Below, piece after piece: positions 45,724 through 54,358 of a stretch of 64,000 nucleotides of DNA. Each line of letters begins with the position of its first letter. Position 1 is the stretch's first letter. The stretch is from Bacillus sp. 103mf (lineage in GTDB: Bacteria; Bacillota; Bacilli; Bacillales; Bacillaceae_G): assembly GCF_900116295.1 (NCBI RefSeq), contig NZ_FPAF01000005.1, positions 1 to 64,000 on the forward strand, given 5' to 3'. A model generated the notes under the pieces. The model was not told the origin of the DNA. It saw only the letters and a list, made by a program, of their open reading frames with translations, and ran no database searches. A program made the translations under genes and the position numbers.

Positions 45724-46212
45724 ATGATTTCATTACTTGTAGCAATGGATAAAAATCGACTAATCGGTAAAGATAACCAATTACCTTGGCATCTTCCGGC
45801 AGATTTGGCATACTTTAAAAAAGTAACGATGGGTCACCCGATTATTATGGGGAGAAAAACGTTTGAATCCATTGGCAGACCTTTACCTGGCAGAACGAAT
45901 ATCATTTTAACTCGTAATCAAAATTATGAAATGGAAGGCTGTAAAGTCATTCATTCTATCGATGATGTAAAGAAAATGGACGAGCAAATGAATGAAGAAC
46001 TCTTTGTAATTGGCGGTGCAGAAATTTTTAAAGAAGTGCTTCCTTTTGCCAATCGCTTGTATATTACACAAATTGAAGAGGTATTTGAAGGTGATACATT
46101 TTTCCCCGAAATAAACTACAATGAGTGGGAAGAAGTATCTGCAACACAAGGCGTGACAGATGAGAAAAATCCATATACATATGCTTATCATGTGTATGAT
46201 AGAAGGAAATAA
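45724..46212 (+). CDS. dfrA: Dihydrofolate reductase
   Basis: A 162-residue chromosomal DHFR: MISLLVAMDKNRLIGKDNQLPWHLPADL, with the catalytic acidic residue position in the LPADLAYFKK helix (Asp27), the IMGRKTFESIGRPLPGR NADPH loop and IGGAEIFKEVLP. It reduces DHF to THF, completing the thymidylate cycle with the upstream thyA in a two-gene operon. GGGGG precedes the ATG. Confidence 0.96.
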   Translation: MISLLVAMDKNRLIGKDNQLPWHLPADLAYFKKVTMGHPIIMGRKTFESIGRPLPGRTNIILTRNQNYEMEGCKVIHSIDDVKKMDEQMNEELFVIGGAEIFKEVLPFANRLYITQIEEVFEGDTFFPEINYNEWEEVSATQGVTDEKNPYTYAYHVYDRRK

Positions 46213-46218
46213 GGAGAG

Positions 46219-46250
46219 AAGATTGGTGTGTTACATACCAATCTTCTTTT
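46219..46250 (+). terminator. Terminator after dfrA
   Basis: Stem GAAGATTGGT/ACCAATCTTC followed by TTTT. Confidence 0.8.
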
Positions 46251-46359
46251 GCTGTTGCCGGTGATGAAATTTGTTTAACTGGATCAAAGGATCGATTGAT
46301 TGTTTGAGAAACAAAGGAAAGAGGTCTTTTATATCGATCTTTTAATTTGTATTTATACA

Positions 46360-46560
46360 TATATCGAAATTAAAAACCTGACATAACCCCCTTTTCTTTT
46401 TAGATGGTCGAGAGCGTCTGGCCATGCGTAGAAGCGGTCAGGGCCTTTTTCCTCCACGTGCGAAGTTCAAACAAAGAGAGAAAGAAAGTAGCAGGTTATG
46501 TTTTGTTCAGCAGGGCGGCGGCTTGTGTGTTGGAAAGTTAAGTTGGATTTATATATATAT
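46360..46560. repeat. Dispersed repeat family R1, copy C
   Basis: Shares AAAAACCTGACATAA, TAGATGGTCGAGAGCGTCTG, GAAGCGGTCAGGGCC and the end GTTGGATTTATATATATA with copies A, B and E. It ends directly beside the MITE-like element. Confidence 0.72.
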
Positions 46561-46561
46561 T

Positions 46562-46805
46562 AAGGAACCGTAACTACTCGGTCACTCTATGAAAAACCGA
46601 TAGAAAAGCATTTTTTTAAGTGGCCAGGGAGGGACTGGCTATGTATAGGAGCGGTCAGGGCCTTTTCCTGCCACGCGCAAGGTAGCAAGGCGTAGGTCCA
46701 TTTTTATCTTCATGGCAGCAACTATAGGGAAGCGTATTTTCGTTGGAATTATACTCTTTACCAAGCTTCTAAATGAAATGTATGGCTGAGTAGTTACAAG
46801 GAATC
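46562..46805. mobile_element. MITE-like element with inverted ends and 8-bp flanking repeats
   Basis: Terminal inverted repeats GTAACTACTCGGTCA (46570-46584) and TGGCTGAGTAGTTAC (46783-46797) match in 13 of 15 positions, with the outer ten perfect. Directly outside lie AAGGAACC (46562-46569) and AAGGAATC (46798-46805), an 8-bp direct repeat with one mismatch, as expected for a target duplication. The 228-bp element has no ORF. Its inside holds a GCGGTCAGGGCCTTTTCCTG core related to family R1. Confidence 0.65.
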
Positions 46806-46957
46806 AATAAAAATAAAGCCTTATATAAAAATTTTTTGAATGTTATACTGGTAATATAAAGAACGGCGCATATTGTGTCGTTTTTTTATATTGGGTGAAT
46901 TTTGTAAAGTTGGATTTTTATAGTATGATAGTATCGAGATATAAAGGAGGAGAAAAT

Positions 46958-48952
46958 GTGAAAAAGATATGGGGAATGCTTCTTATTTTTTCATTGCTAC
47001 TGGTAGTAGGCTGTGGAAAAGAAGAAAAGCCAGAACAAGCGATGGATACATATGTAAAAGCATGGAACGAAAAAAAGTTTGATAAAATGTATGAACAGTT
47101 ATCGAAAGAGGCAAAGCAGTCAATTACAAAAGATGATTTTGTAAAGAAATATGAAAACGTTTATACAGGTATTGCAGTGAAAAATTTAAAAGTAGCAGCA
47201 GAAGCGAAAAAAGAAGACAAAAAAGATGAGAAAAACAATGCGAATGTACCTTTTAAAGTAAGTATGGATACAATCGGTGGAAAGATTTCGTTTGAAAATG
47301 AGGCAAAACTTGTGAAAGAAAAGGATGGAGATAAGGACGTCTGGAAAATTGATTGGAATCCATCGTTTATTTTTCCAACCATGAAACAAGATGATAAAGT
47401 ACTGGTGCAATCGTTTTCGCCAAAGCGCGGTGAAATTTCTGATAGGAACGGAAGTGGATTGGCGACAAATGGGAAATCTACAGAAGTTGGAGTTGTACCT
47501 GGGAAATTAGGCGAATCAGCACAGCAAACGAAAGAAACGTTAGCGAAATTATTACATATGCCGGTTGAAGATATTGAGAAGAAATTAACAGCGAAGTGGG
47601 TACAACCAGGCTACTATGTTCCACTTTCTATTTTGCCAGAAGGTGCGAATGAAAATGATTACATTTCAATGCCTGGTGTAGCAACGCGCACAGTAAATGT
47701 TCGGACGTATCCTTTAGGAGAAGCTGCCGCTCATTTAACGGGCTATATGGGCAAAGTAAATGCAGAAGATTTGAAGAAATTAGAAGAAAAAGGATATAAA
47801 GCGGATGATCCTATTGGAAGAACAGGCCTTGAAAGCGTTTTTGAAGATAAACTCCGCGGGGAAAAAGGCGGACGTGTTTATATTGCCGATGCAAAAGGAA
47901 AAGAGCTAAAAGAGCTTGCTAAAAAACAAGCGAAAGATGGCGAAAATATTACACTAACGATTGATGGGAATTTGCAACAAAAGATTTATGCAGAAATGAA
48001 GGATGAAGCTGGTTCAAGTGCAGCAGTACATCCGAAAACAGGGGAAACATTAGCGCTTGTAAGTAGTCCATCATACAATCCGAATGTCATGATGAGAGAG
48101 TCAGCGAAAGCAGAGCGAGATGCTTTGAATAATGACCAGAAAAAGCCAATGACAAATCGCTTTACGCAAGTATACGCACCGGGTTCTGTTTTTAAACCGA
48201 TTACAGGAGCAATTGGTCTTGAAACAAAAGTGCTTGACCCGAAAGAATCTCTTAAAATTGATGGTGTAAAATGGGCAAAAGATTCTTCTTGGGGTAACTA
48301 CTATGTAACGCGTGTAAAAGATGCAAATCCAGTTGATTTTGAAAAAGCAATGATGTATTCCGATAACATTTATTTTGCACAGGAAGCATTAAAAATTGGT
48401 AAAGATAAGTTTGTAGAAGAAGCGAAGAAATTTGGACTTGGTGAAAAGTTACCAATTGAATATGGATTTGCAACGTCGCAAATCGCAAAAGATGGTATAA
48501 AAGATGATATTGGACTTGCTGATACAGGATATGGTCAAGGAAAAGTCTTAATGTCATCTCTTCACGTTGCATTATCGTATGCGCCAATTGTGAATGAAGG
48601 AAATATTCCATCCCCGCACCTTGTAAAAGACGAAAAACAGGTAAAGGCGTGGAAAGAAAAAGTGGTATCTAAAGAGAACAGTGATATTTTGAAAAATGCT
48701 TTAATAAAAGTTGTGAATGATCCAGAAGGAACAGGTAAGATTGCAAAACTAGATGGCATTACACTTGCTGGAAAAACAGGAACAGCTGAATTAAAAGAAT
48801 CAAAAGATGCCGATGGTAAAGAGTTAGGGTGGTTTGCTGCATTTGATGCAAATTCTCCAAATATGATTGTCGCAATGATGATTGAAGATGTAAAAGGAAG
48901 AGGCGGAAGTAGTATTCCAGCTGAGAAAGTAAAGCATGTATTTCAAAAGTAA
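46958..48952 (+). CDS. pbpC: Penicillin-binding protein 3-type transpeptidase lipoprotein (MecA-like)
   Basis: A 664-residue class B PBP. An N-terminal lipoprotein signal ends in LLVVGC; residues 35-140 form an NTF2-like MecA_N domain, then a dimerisation domain (about 150-330) and the transpeptidase domain with SxxK in APGSVFKP near 415, SxN as YSDN near 465 and GKTGTAE near 605. It cross-links peptidoglycan; MecA-like and B. subtilis PBP3 (PbpC) proteins keep working at beta-lactam levels that block other PBPs. GTG at 46958 has AAAGGAGGAG upstream. The symbol is by similarity to B. subtilis pbpC. Confidence 0.88.
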   Translation: MKKIWGMLLIFSLLLVVGCGKEEKPEQAMDTYVKAWNEKKFDKMYEQLSKEAKQSITKDDFVKKYENVYTGIAVKNLKVAAEAKKEDKKDEKNNANVPFKVSMDTIGGKISFENEAKLVKEKDGDKDVWKIDWNPSFIFPTMKQDDKVLVQSFSPKRGEISDRNGSGLATNGKSTEVGVVPGKLGESAQQTKETLAKLLHMPVEDIEKKLTAKWVQPGYYVPLSILPEGANENDYISMPGVATRTVNVRTYPLGEAAAHLTGYMGKVNAEDLKKLEEKGYKADDPIGRTGLESVFEDKLRGEKGGRVYIADAKGKELKELAKKQAKDGENITLTIDGNLQQKIYAEMKDEAGSSAAVHPKTGETLALVSSPSYNPNVMMRESAKAERDALNNDQKKPMTNRFTQVYAPGSVFKPITGAIGLETKVLDPKESLKIDGVKWAKDSSWGNYYVTRVKDANPVDFEKAMMYSDNIYFAQEALKIGKDKFVEEAKKFGLGEKLPIEYGFATSQIAKDGIKDDIGLADTGYGQGKVLMSSLHVALSYAPIVNEGNIPSPHLVKDEKQVKAWKEKVVSKENSDILKNALIKVVNDPEGTGKIAKLDGITLAGKTGTAELKESKDADGKELGWFAAFDANSPNMIVAMMIEDVKGRGGSSIPAEKVKHVFQK

Positions 48953-48958
48953 TAGAAT

Positions 48959-48998
48959 AGGGGCTGTCTCGTTCATAAGCGAGGTAGCTCCTTTTTTA
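48959..48998 (+). terminator. Terminator after the PBP gene
   Basis: Stem GGGGCT-CTCG/CGAG-AGCTCC with internal mismatches, then TTTTTT. Confidence 0.7.
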
Positions 48999-49065
48999 TC
49001 TTTCACTGATGGAAGTCTAATTTTATATAGTTATTTACTTACGAAAAAAAAGTAGCTATTTTTTA

Positions 49066-49094
49066 TTGACAAAAAAATATTAATTAGGTATTAT
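49066..49094 (+). promoter_or_regulatory. SigA-type promoter of azoR
   Basis: -35 TTGACA at 49066-49071, 17-base spacer, -10 TATTAT at 49089-49094: near-consensus, as expected for a gene held down by a repressor. Confidence 0.75.
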
Positions 49095-49095
49095 T

Positions 49096-49112
49096 ACTTA
49101 CGTAAGGTAAGT
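49096..49112. promoter_or_regulatory. Putative repressor operator of azoR
   Basis: Perfect inverted repeat ACTTAC-GTAAG-GTAAGT directly after the -10 box, with a further ACTTAC half-site at 49037-49042. The type of site and the azoreductase target fit an HxlR-family (YodB/CatR-like) repressor of quinone and azo-compound stress genes. The regulator gene is not in the window. Confidence 0.6.
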
Positions 49113-49176
49113 GATTTACTTTTTATATTAAAAATCTCAAATTGAAGATATTTATGAACAAGGGAGAGAAATGAAC

Positions 49177-49812
49177 ATGACAAAAGTATTATTTATTACG
49201 GCAAATCCAAATCCAGTAGAAGTATCATTCGGTATGGCGGTAGGAGAAGCGTTTATTGAAGCTTACAAACAAGCTAATCCACAAGATGAGGTTATAACAA
49301 TTGATTTATTCCATACAAATGTACCTGCAATTGATGGTGAAGTGCTTGCTGCTTGGGGAAAACTTGGGGCAGGAGAAGGCTTTGAAACATTAAGTGAAAG
49401 CCAACAACAAAAAATTGCAGCAATGAACGGAAACTTAGAAACGTTTATGCACGCAGACAAATATGTATTTGTAACACCAATGTGGAATTTGAGCTATCCA
49501 CCAGTTGTAAAAGCATACTTAGATAACCTATCAATAGCAGGTAAAACATTTAAATATACTGAAAATGGTCCAATTGGTTTATTAGAAGGTAAAAAAGCTC
49601 TTCATATCCAAGCAACAGGCGGCGTATATTCTGAAGGACCATACGCAGCAATGGACTTTGGTCGAAACCACTTAAAAGCAATGCTAGGCTTCATGGGTGT
49701 AACGGATGTAGAATATATTGCTGTAGAAGGTATGAGTGCAAATCCTACGCAAGCACCTGAAATTAAAGAACGAGCTATTGAAAAAGCACAAGAGTTAGCA
49801 AAACAATTTTAA
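49177..49812 (+). CDS. azoR: FMN-dependent NADH-azoreductase
   Basis: A 211-residue flavodoxin-fold oxidoreductase: FITANPNPVEVSFGMAVGEAF binds the FMN phosphate, and FVTPMWNLSYPPVVKAYLDN and ATGGVYSEGP are the other FMN/dimer segments of AzoR. It reduces azo dyes and quinones with NADH and protects from electrophile stress. Of two in-frame ATGs, 49177 is chosen because GGGAGAG is 8 bases upstream of it. It is monocistronic with promoter, operator and terminator. Confidence 0.92.
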   Translation: MTKVLFITANPNPVEVSFGMAVGEAFIEAYKQANPQDEVITIDLFHTNVPAIDGEVLAAWGKLGAGEGFETLSESQQQKIAAMNGNLETFMHADKYVFVTPMWNLSYPPVVKAYLDNLSIAGKTFKYTENGPIGLLEGKKALHIQATGGVYSEGPYAAMDFGRNHLKAMLGFMGVTDVEYIAVEGMSANPTQAPEIKERAIEKAQELAKQF

Positions 49813-49828
49813 TCTATCATATTATGAA

Positions 49829-49863
49829 AAATGTCCAAACGCTTGCCGTTTGGACATTTTTTC
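49829..49863 (+). terminator. Terminator after azoR
   Basis: Perfect stem AAATGTCCAAAC/GTTTGGACATTT followed by TTT. Confidence 0.9.
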
Positions 49864-49925
49864 TTCTTTTTCCTTCGTTTGTCTAGTATAATGAAAAACG
49901 GAATGACAATATGTGGGGGTTCTAT

Positions 49926-50645
49926 ATGATTCAAACATTTTTTAAGATTTTGTACTTAATTTTAATTGTAATTGGTATTACGCCAAGAATGTGGCGTATA
50001 AAACGAAAGGTACATACACTATCACCGCAAGAAAAAGATCAGCTGGTGTATAAAACAACAAATTGGTTTGGCAAGAAGATGGTTCGTGTAGCTGGATCAA
50101 CAGTACAAGTAAATGGACTGGAAAATGTACCACAAGATAAACCGGTACTCGTTGTAAGTAATCATCAAAGTGACATGGATATTCCAGTTTTACTAGGTTA
50201 TTTAAATAAACCAATTGGATTCGTTTCAAAAGCGGAAATTAAAAAATTTCCAATTGTATCAACGTGGATGGAAATGATGAGTTGTGTATTTATGGATCGC
50301 AAGAATCGCCGTCAATCGTTACAAGCGATTAAAGATGGGATTGAGTTGTTAAAACAAGGGCACTCTATCGTTATCTTCCCAGAAGGCACTCGTAGCAAGG
50401 GTGATACAATGGGAGAATTTAAGGCTGGTAGTTTTCATCTTGCTGTAAAAGCAGGTGTAGCGATTTTACCTGTAACATTGGACGGAACTTATAAGATGTT
50501 TGAAGCGAATGGCAATCGAATGAAGCCGGCGCATGCAACGATCACAATTTCGAAACCAATTACAGCAGAACAATATCAAAATATGGATATTAAAGAATTA
50601 ACGAAATATACGCAAGATATCATTGCAAGTCAGCTAAAAAAGTGA
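49926..50645 (+). CDS. plsC: 1-acyl-sn-glycerol-3-phosphate acyltransferase
   Basis: A 239-residue acyltransferase that makes phosphatidic acid from lysophosphatidic acid in the membrane. One N-terminal membrane segment (residues 3-20), the catalytic NHQSDMD motif (NHx4D) near 79-85, IVIFPEGTRSKGD near 147-159 and AVKAGVAILPVTL near 172 are all present. B. subtilis has the acyltransferase ypkP after dfrA, and the same local order is kept here. GTGGGGG lies upstream of the ATG. Confidence 0.92.
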   Translation: MIQTFFKILYLILIVIGITPRMWRIKRKVHTLSPQEKDQLVYKTTNWFGKKMVRVAGSTVQVNGLENVPQDKPVLVVSNHQSDMDIPVLLGYLNKPIGFVSKAEIKKFPIVSTWMEMMSCVFMDRKNRRQSLQAIKDGIELLKQGHSIVIFPEGTRSKGDTMGEFKAGSFHLAVKAGVAILPVTLDGTYKMFEANGNRMKPAHATITISKPITAEQYQNMDIKELTKYTQDIIASQLKK

Positions 50646-50649
50646 GTAA

Positions 50650-50688
50650 AAAAGGTCTCAGCTACAGTAAAAGCTGAGACCTTTTTTA
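50650..50688. terminator. Bidirectional terminator between plsC and hemolysin III
   Basis: Stem AAAAGGTCTCAGCT/AGCTGAGACCTTTT between convergent genes, T-runs on both sides. Confidence 0.88.
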
Positions 50689-51342
50689 TGCTACAGGTAA
50701 TACATAAAATAATACGCAGAAAAACATCATCGTGCTTCCACCTAATACAAAGAGGTGCCAAATCGCATGATTAAACGGGAGTTTCTCCCACAGGAAGAAG
50801 ATGGCACCGACAGAATATAAAATTCCGCCAATTAATAATAATGTGAAGCCGCTACCTGTTAAGTTTTCATATAATGGTTTAATAGCAACGATAATGAGCC
50901 ATCCCATTAGGACGTAAAATAAGGTTGATAGTTTAATAAAGCGACGTACAAAAAATATTTTGAAAATGATTCCTGCAATTGCAAGTGTCCATATAATCGC
51001 AAGTAATGTCCAGCCTATTGGTCCGCGCAGAGTAACGAGTAAAAATGGTGTATATGTGCCAGCGATAAATATATAGATGGCAGAGTGATCTAAAATAGTA
51101 AATAATTTTTCTACTTTTGGATGATGGATACTATGTAATAGTGTTGAACATACATACAGTATAAGCATGCTAACACCGTATACAGTAAATCCTACAACTG
51201 CTGATGCAGTTCCATGTTTTGATGCGTGAATAATTAAAATAATTAACGCAGGGATACTTAAAATGGCACCAATGCCATGTGTAATTGCATTTGCGATTTC
51301 TTCTTTAACAAACTGAGTCATTCGAGTTATTTTTTGAGTCAT
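50686..51342 (-). CDS. Hemolysin III family protein (PAQR/TrhA, YplQ-like)
   Basis: A 218-residue protein with seven membrane segments. The PAQR signature residues are visible: EEIANAITHGIGA near 15, STLLHSIHHP near 66 and LDHSAIYIFIAGTYTPF near 84, and FNHAIWHLFVLGGS near 189, all with the metal-binding His/Asp. B. cereus hemolysin III was reported to lyse red cells when overproduced; TrhA is linked to membrane-fluidity control. GAAAGGAGTC precedes the start at 51342. Confidence 0.88.
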   Translation of the reverse strand: MTQKITRMTQFVKEEIANAITHGIGAILSIPALIILIIHASKHGTASAVVGFTVYGVSMLILYVCSTLLHSIHHPKVEKLFTILDHSAIYIFIAGTYTPFLLVTLRGPIGWTLLAIIWTLAIAGIIFKIFFVRRFIKLSTLFYVLMGWLIIVAIKPLYENLTGSGFTLLLIGGILYSVGAIFFLWEKLPFNHAIWHLFVLGGSTMMFFCVLFYVLPVA

Positions 51343-51535
51343 GTTTCGACTCCTTTCTCATGTAGTCCAATGAGGAATATAGTTTCTTTCACCATATCAT
51401 ATACAAAAGGAATAGGAAATGAAAAATGTACAAAATTTATATTTTCAAATTTTTTCGACAAAAGATAGCGGATACATTGACGTTTACAGACTTTTTTGAC
51501 AAAATGAAGTTAATTGAAAATAAGGGGGAAGCAGT

Positions 51536-51700
51536 ATGCCGAATATTGGGTTTCCAGGATTGATTTTAATTTTAATTTTAGCATTAATTATTTTTGGACC
51601 AAAAAAATTACCAGAAATTGGACGAGCGTTTGGAGAAACCTTAAAAGAATTTAAAAAATCTGCAAAAGGTTTGCATGATGATATAGATGAGAAAAAATGA
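51536..51700 (+). CDS. tatA: Sec-independent translocase subunit TatA
   Basis: A 54-residue protein too short for the usual ORF cut-off. It has one membrane segment ([13 protein letters not shown]), the hinge [14 protein letters not shown] and an amphipathic helix [12 protein letters not shown], all diagnostic of TatA/TatE. TatA forms the pore through which TatC-bound folded proteins cross the membrane. AAGGGGGA lies 8 bases upstream. tatC follows 134 bases downstream after three hairpins. Confidence 0.93.
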   Translation: MPNIGFPGLILILILALIIFGPKKLPEIGRAFGETLKEFKKSAKGLHDDIDEKK

Positions 51701-51707
51701 AGTTTTT

Positions 51708-51802
51708 ATCAGTAGGGGAAGTTCCTGCTGATTGTTAGTCGAATCAAACGGATGCCTATGTCCGTTTGTGAGGGACTAAAGATGTAAGAGAAGCTTGCAT
51801 CT
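51708..51802 (+). promoter_or_regulatory. Three consecutive hairpins between tatA and tatC
   Basis: Hairpin 1 (51708-51732) ATCAGTAGG/CCTGCTGAT; hairpin 2 (51735-51779) nested TTAGTC/GACTAA and CAAACGGA/TCCGTTTG; hairpin 3 (51780-51802) AGATGTAAG/CTTGCATCT directly before the T-run. Together they fill the gap almost completely. They may set the TatA:TatC ratio by termination or transcript processing. Confidence 0.6.
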
Positions 51803-51808
51803 TTTTTT
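51780..51808 (+). terminator. Terminator-like hairpin inside the tat operon
   Basis: Stem AGATGTAAG/CTTGCATCT with AGAAG loop, then TTTTTT. It should stop part of the transcription before tatC unless tatC has its own promoter. Confidence 0.7.
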
Positions 51809-51834
51809 CAGTGACCAGAGAAATGGGTGAGAAT

Positions 51835-52578
51835 ATGAACGATCACGAAATGAGCATAGTAGATCATCTTGGAGAGTTGCGAAAACGACTTCTTATTACA
51901 GCAGTGGCATTTTTATTTTTCCTTATTATTGGTTTTTCTTATACGAAAGAGATTTATAGTTTTATTGTAAAAGATTTACATATGAAATTAACAGTTCTTG
52001 GACCGAGCGATATTTTATGGATTTATTTTGTTATTGCGGCTGTGTTTTCAATCGTATGCACCATTCCAATTGCAGCCCTGCAGCTTTGGTTATTCGTCAA
52101 GCCAGCATTGCTTCCAAATGAGCGGAAAATGACGTTATTATACGTACCAGGATTATTTATATTATTCATTGGTGGACTATGTTTCGGATATTTTATTATC
52201 CTACCATTTGTACTGAACTTTTTGGTTAGTCTTGGTGATGAAATGTTTCAAACAATGTTTACAACAGAGAAATATTTTTCTTTTGTTATGAACATGACTG
52301 TACCATTTGCTGTGATTTTTGAATTACCTGTTGTAACCATGTTTTTAACAAGTATTGGAATTTTAAATCCAGTAGCACTACAAAAAATTAGAAGATATGC
52401 GTATTTTATATTAATTATCATTGCGGTGTGCATTACACCACCTGACTTTATTTCAGATTTTTCCGTAGCAATTCCATTGTTGGTAATTTATGAATTAAGT
52501 ATTACAATGTCAAAAATTGTATATAAAAGAAAGGTAAAACGAGAATTGCAATCTTCATCGAAAAGTGCCTCTTTATGA
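51835..52578 (+). CDS. tatC: Sec-independent translocase subunit TatC
   Basis: A 247-residue protein with six membrane segments; the N-terminal SIVDHLGELRKRLL binds the twin-arginine signal peptide, and FGYFIILPFVLNFL, FELPVVTMFL and VCITPPDFISD are conserved TatC segments. It is the receptor for folded Tat substrates. ATG at 51835 with GGGTGAG upstream is chosen over GTG at 51811. Confidence 0.93.
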   Translation: MNDHEMSIVDHLGELRKRLLITAVAFLFFLIIGFSYTKEIYSFIVKDLHMKLTVLGPSDILWIYFVIAAVFSIVCTIPIAALQLWLFVKPALLPNERKMTLLYVPGLFILFIGGLCFGYFIILPFVLNFLVSLGDEMFQTMFTTEKYFSFVMNMTVPFAVIFELPVVTMFLTSIGILNPVALQKIRRYAYFILIIIAVCITPPDFISDFSVAIPLLVIYELSITMSKIVYKRKVKRELQSSSKSASL

Positions 52579-52592
52579 CGGGCACTTTTTTT
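52561..52592 (+). terminator. Terminator overlapping the end of tatC
   Basis: Stem AAAAGTGCC/GGGCACTTTT followed by TTT. Confidence 0.85.
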
Positions 52593-52733
52593 ATTTCTTT
52601 GTTATACTATTAGTGTAAGCGTATACAATATAAAAAAGAAAAAAATTAATGCTTCTCCAAAATTTAGACAAACTTTTTGCCTTTGTCGGTTTATACTAAC
52701 ATTATAAATCCAAAAAAAAAGAGGATTGATATC

Positions 52734-52985
52734 GTGATTATGAAGAGTTTTTATTTCACTCATCCAACAGGAAAATGTGTAAAGGTGGTTGAAATCCCTG
52801 TGCTACAAACACAGCACCCATTAGCGTTTCAAATTCAGTCGCGTCTTCAGCTCTTTATTTCTAAAATTCAAAAACAAAACCAACCAAGGTTTTCGTACTC
52901 ATTTCGAGAATATTTGCAGAATTGCTTAAAATGGAATGATTATTCAAATGTATATGAAATAAATACGTTAGAGAAAAATGCATAA
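52734..52985 (+). CDS. DUF2535 family protein (YpmP-like)
   Basis: An 83-residue protein. The pattern CVKVVEIPVLQTQHP, QSRLQLFISKI and RFSYSFREYLQNCLKW matches what I recall of DUF2535 (B. subtilis YpmP, also 83 residues). A Sco-type gene (ypmQ in B. subtilis) lies downstream here, which supports the match. The start is GTG with AGAGG 9 bases upstream. The function is unknown. Confidence 0.7.
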   Translation: MIMKSFYFTHPTGKCVKVVEIPVLQTQHPLAFQIQSRLQLFISKIQKQNQPRFSYSFREYLQNCLKWNDYSNVYEINTLEKNA

Positions 52986-53024
52986 GAAAACGGCGGAGCA
53001 AAAGTGCTCTACCGTTTTCTTTTT
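52986..53024 (+). terminator. Terminator after the DUF2535 gene
   Basis: Stem AAAACGG-GGAGCA/TGCTCT-CCGTTTT followed by TTTTTT. Confidence 0.85.
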
Positions 53025-53134
53025 TAGACATAAAAAACAAGAATTTCGTCAGAAAATTACCTTAAACTGTTGAAAGCAGTGGGAATACTAGTATAATAAC
53101 AGGGAGAGCGTAGTGGAAAGGGAAGAAATAAAAC

Positions 53135-53977
53135 ATGCAAAAAATTAAAATTGTCACAGACTCAACGTCGGATTTATCACCAGATGTGATTGAGAAATAT
53201 GATATTCATGTTATTCCATTATCAATTTCTGTGAACGGACAAACTTATTTAGATCGCGTAGATTTACAACCAGATGAGTTTATTGAAGAAATGCAAAAAT
53301 CAGAAGAATTACCTAAAACATCGCAACCAGCAGTTGGTTCATTTGTAGAAATGTATGATCGCTTAGGAGAGGACGGCAGTCAAGTTCTTTCGATTCACTT
53401 AACAAATGGATTAAGCGGATCAGTTGCAACGGCAAATAGTGCAACAACGATGACAGATACAAAAGTAACAGTAGTGGATTCTTTATTTATTAGTCATGCT
53501 TTGGCTTATCAAGTAATTGAAGCAGCGAAAATGGCACAAGAAGGTCGTTCTTTAGAAGAAATTTTAAAACGTATTGAACAAGTTAGAAAAAACACACGTT
53601 TATTCGTTGTTGTTGATACGTTAGAAAACCTTGTGAAAGGCGGTCGTATCGGTAAAGGAAAAGCAATGATCGGGTCTTTATTAAATATTAAGCCAATTGC
53701 TGGTATTGAGGACGGAGTCTATAATCCGATTGCTAAGGTACGTAGTCAAGGACAAATCGTAAAAACATTAGCGAAAATATTTGAAGAAGATATAGCTGGT
53801 AAGACAGTAAAAGCAGTTGCGATTCCACATGCAAAATCATTACCGTTAGCGCAGAAAATGAAAGAAGCAGTTGAAAAGATCAGTGGATTTACACAATCAG
53901 AAATCTTCTTTACAACACCGGTTATTAGTACACATACAGGCGTTGGCGCAATTGGATTCTCTTATTTTGCAGAATAG
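53135..53977 (+). CDS. DegV family fatty-acid-binding protein
   Basis: A 280-residue DegV (FakB-like) protein: IVTDSTSDLSPDVIEKYDIHVIPLSI at the N-terminus, TSQPAVGSFVEMYD, SIHLTNGLSGSVATA and HTGVGAIGFSYF at the C-terminus. Such proteins hold one fatty acid for the kinase FakA, which makes acyl-phosphate for phospholipid synthesis. Whether this one works with FakA is inferred. It is monocistronic. Confidence 0.9.
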   Translation: MQKIKIVTDSTSDLSPDVIEKYDIHVIPLSISVNGQTYLDRVDLQPDEFIEEMQKSEELPKTSQPAVGSFVEMYDRLGEDGSQVLSIHLTNGLSGSVATANSATTMTDTKVTVVDSLFISHALAYQVIEAAKMAQEGRSLEEILKRIEQVRKNTRLFVVVDTLENLVKGGRIGKGKAMIGSLLNIKPIAGIEDGVYNPIAKVRSQGQIVKTLAKIFEEDIAGKTVKAVAIPHAKSLPLAQKMKEAVEKISGFTQSEIFFTTPVISTHTGVGAIGFSYFAE

Positions 53978-53978
53978 G

Positions 53979-54013
53979 AAAAAGCTACTTGATTATATTC
54001 AAGTAGCTTTTTT
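53979..54013 (+). terminator. Terminator after the DegV gene
   Basis: Perfect stem AAAAAGCTACTTG/CAAGTAGCTTTTT. Confidence 0.9.
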
Positions 54014-54358
54014 CGTGCAGGATACATATTAATCATAAACAGGCACTGATTTTGCGTGCTATACATACAAATTTTCTCTATCTACTTTTTTCCTTGAACG
54101 AAAGGAGAAGAGGCTGTATATGTTTTCTCAAAAAATAAAATGTTTTTCCTTCATGGCTAAAAATGCTCGCACGGCTGTTTCTAGGGAAATATGCGAAACC
54201 ATTCAGGCTCATAAACTCCAATTGGCATGAGGGCAATATCAATTGTAAAGTAATCTCAAATTTCTTGAAAAACACAAAAGGAAAGAAAATTGACTAAGTA
54301 TTAAAAAAGTATAAAAATACAATAAGACACTATTTACATAGTAAGAAGGGGTGTTCAA
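54014..54358. other. Intergenic gap, no supported gene
   Basis: A minus-strand ORF (54078-54275) has no ribosome binding site and no recognised similarity. The last 80 bases, with AAGAAGGGG before 54359, should hold the promoter and ribosome binding site of the XRE gene. Confidence 0.35.

Noticed and set aside
54078-54275. Minus-strand ORF with SLNGFAYFPRNSRASIFSHE
   Set aside because: No ribosome binding site, no recognised family, and an equally plausible but broken second frame; might be a gene relic but not supportable.
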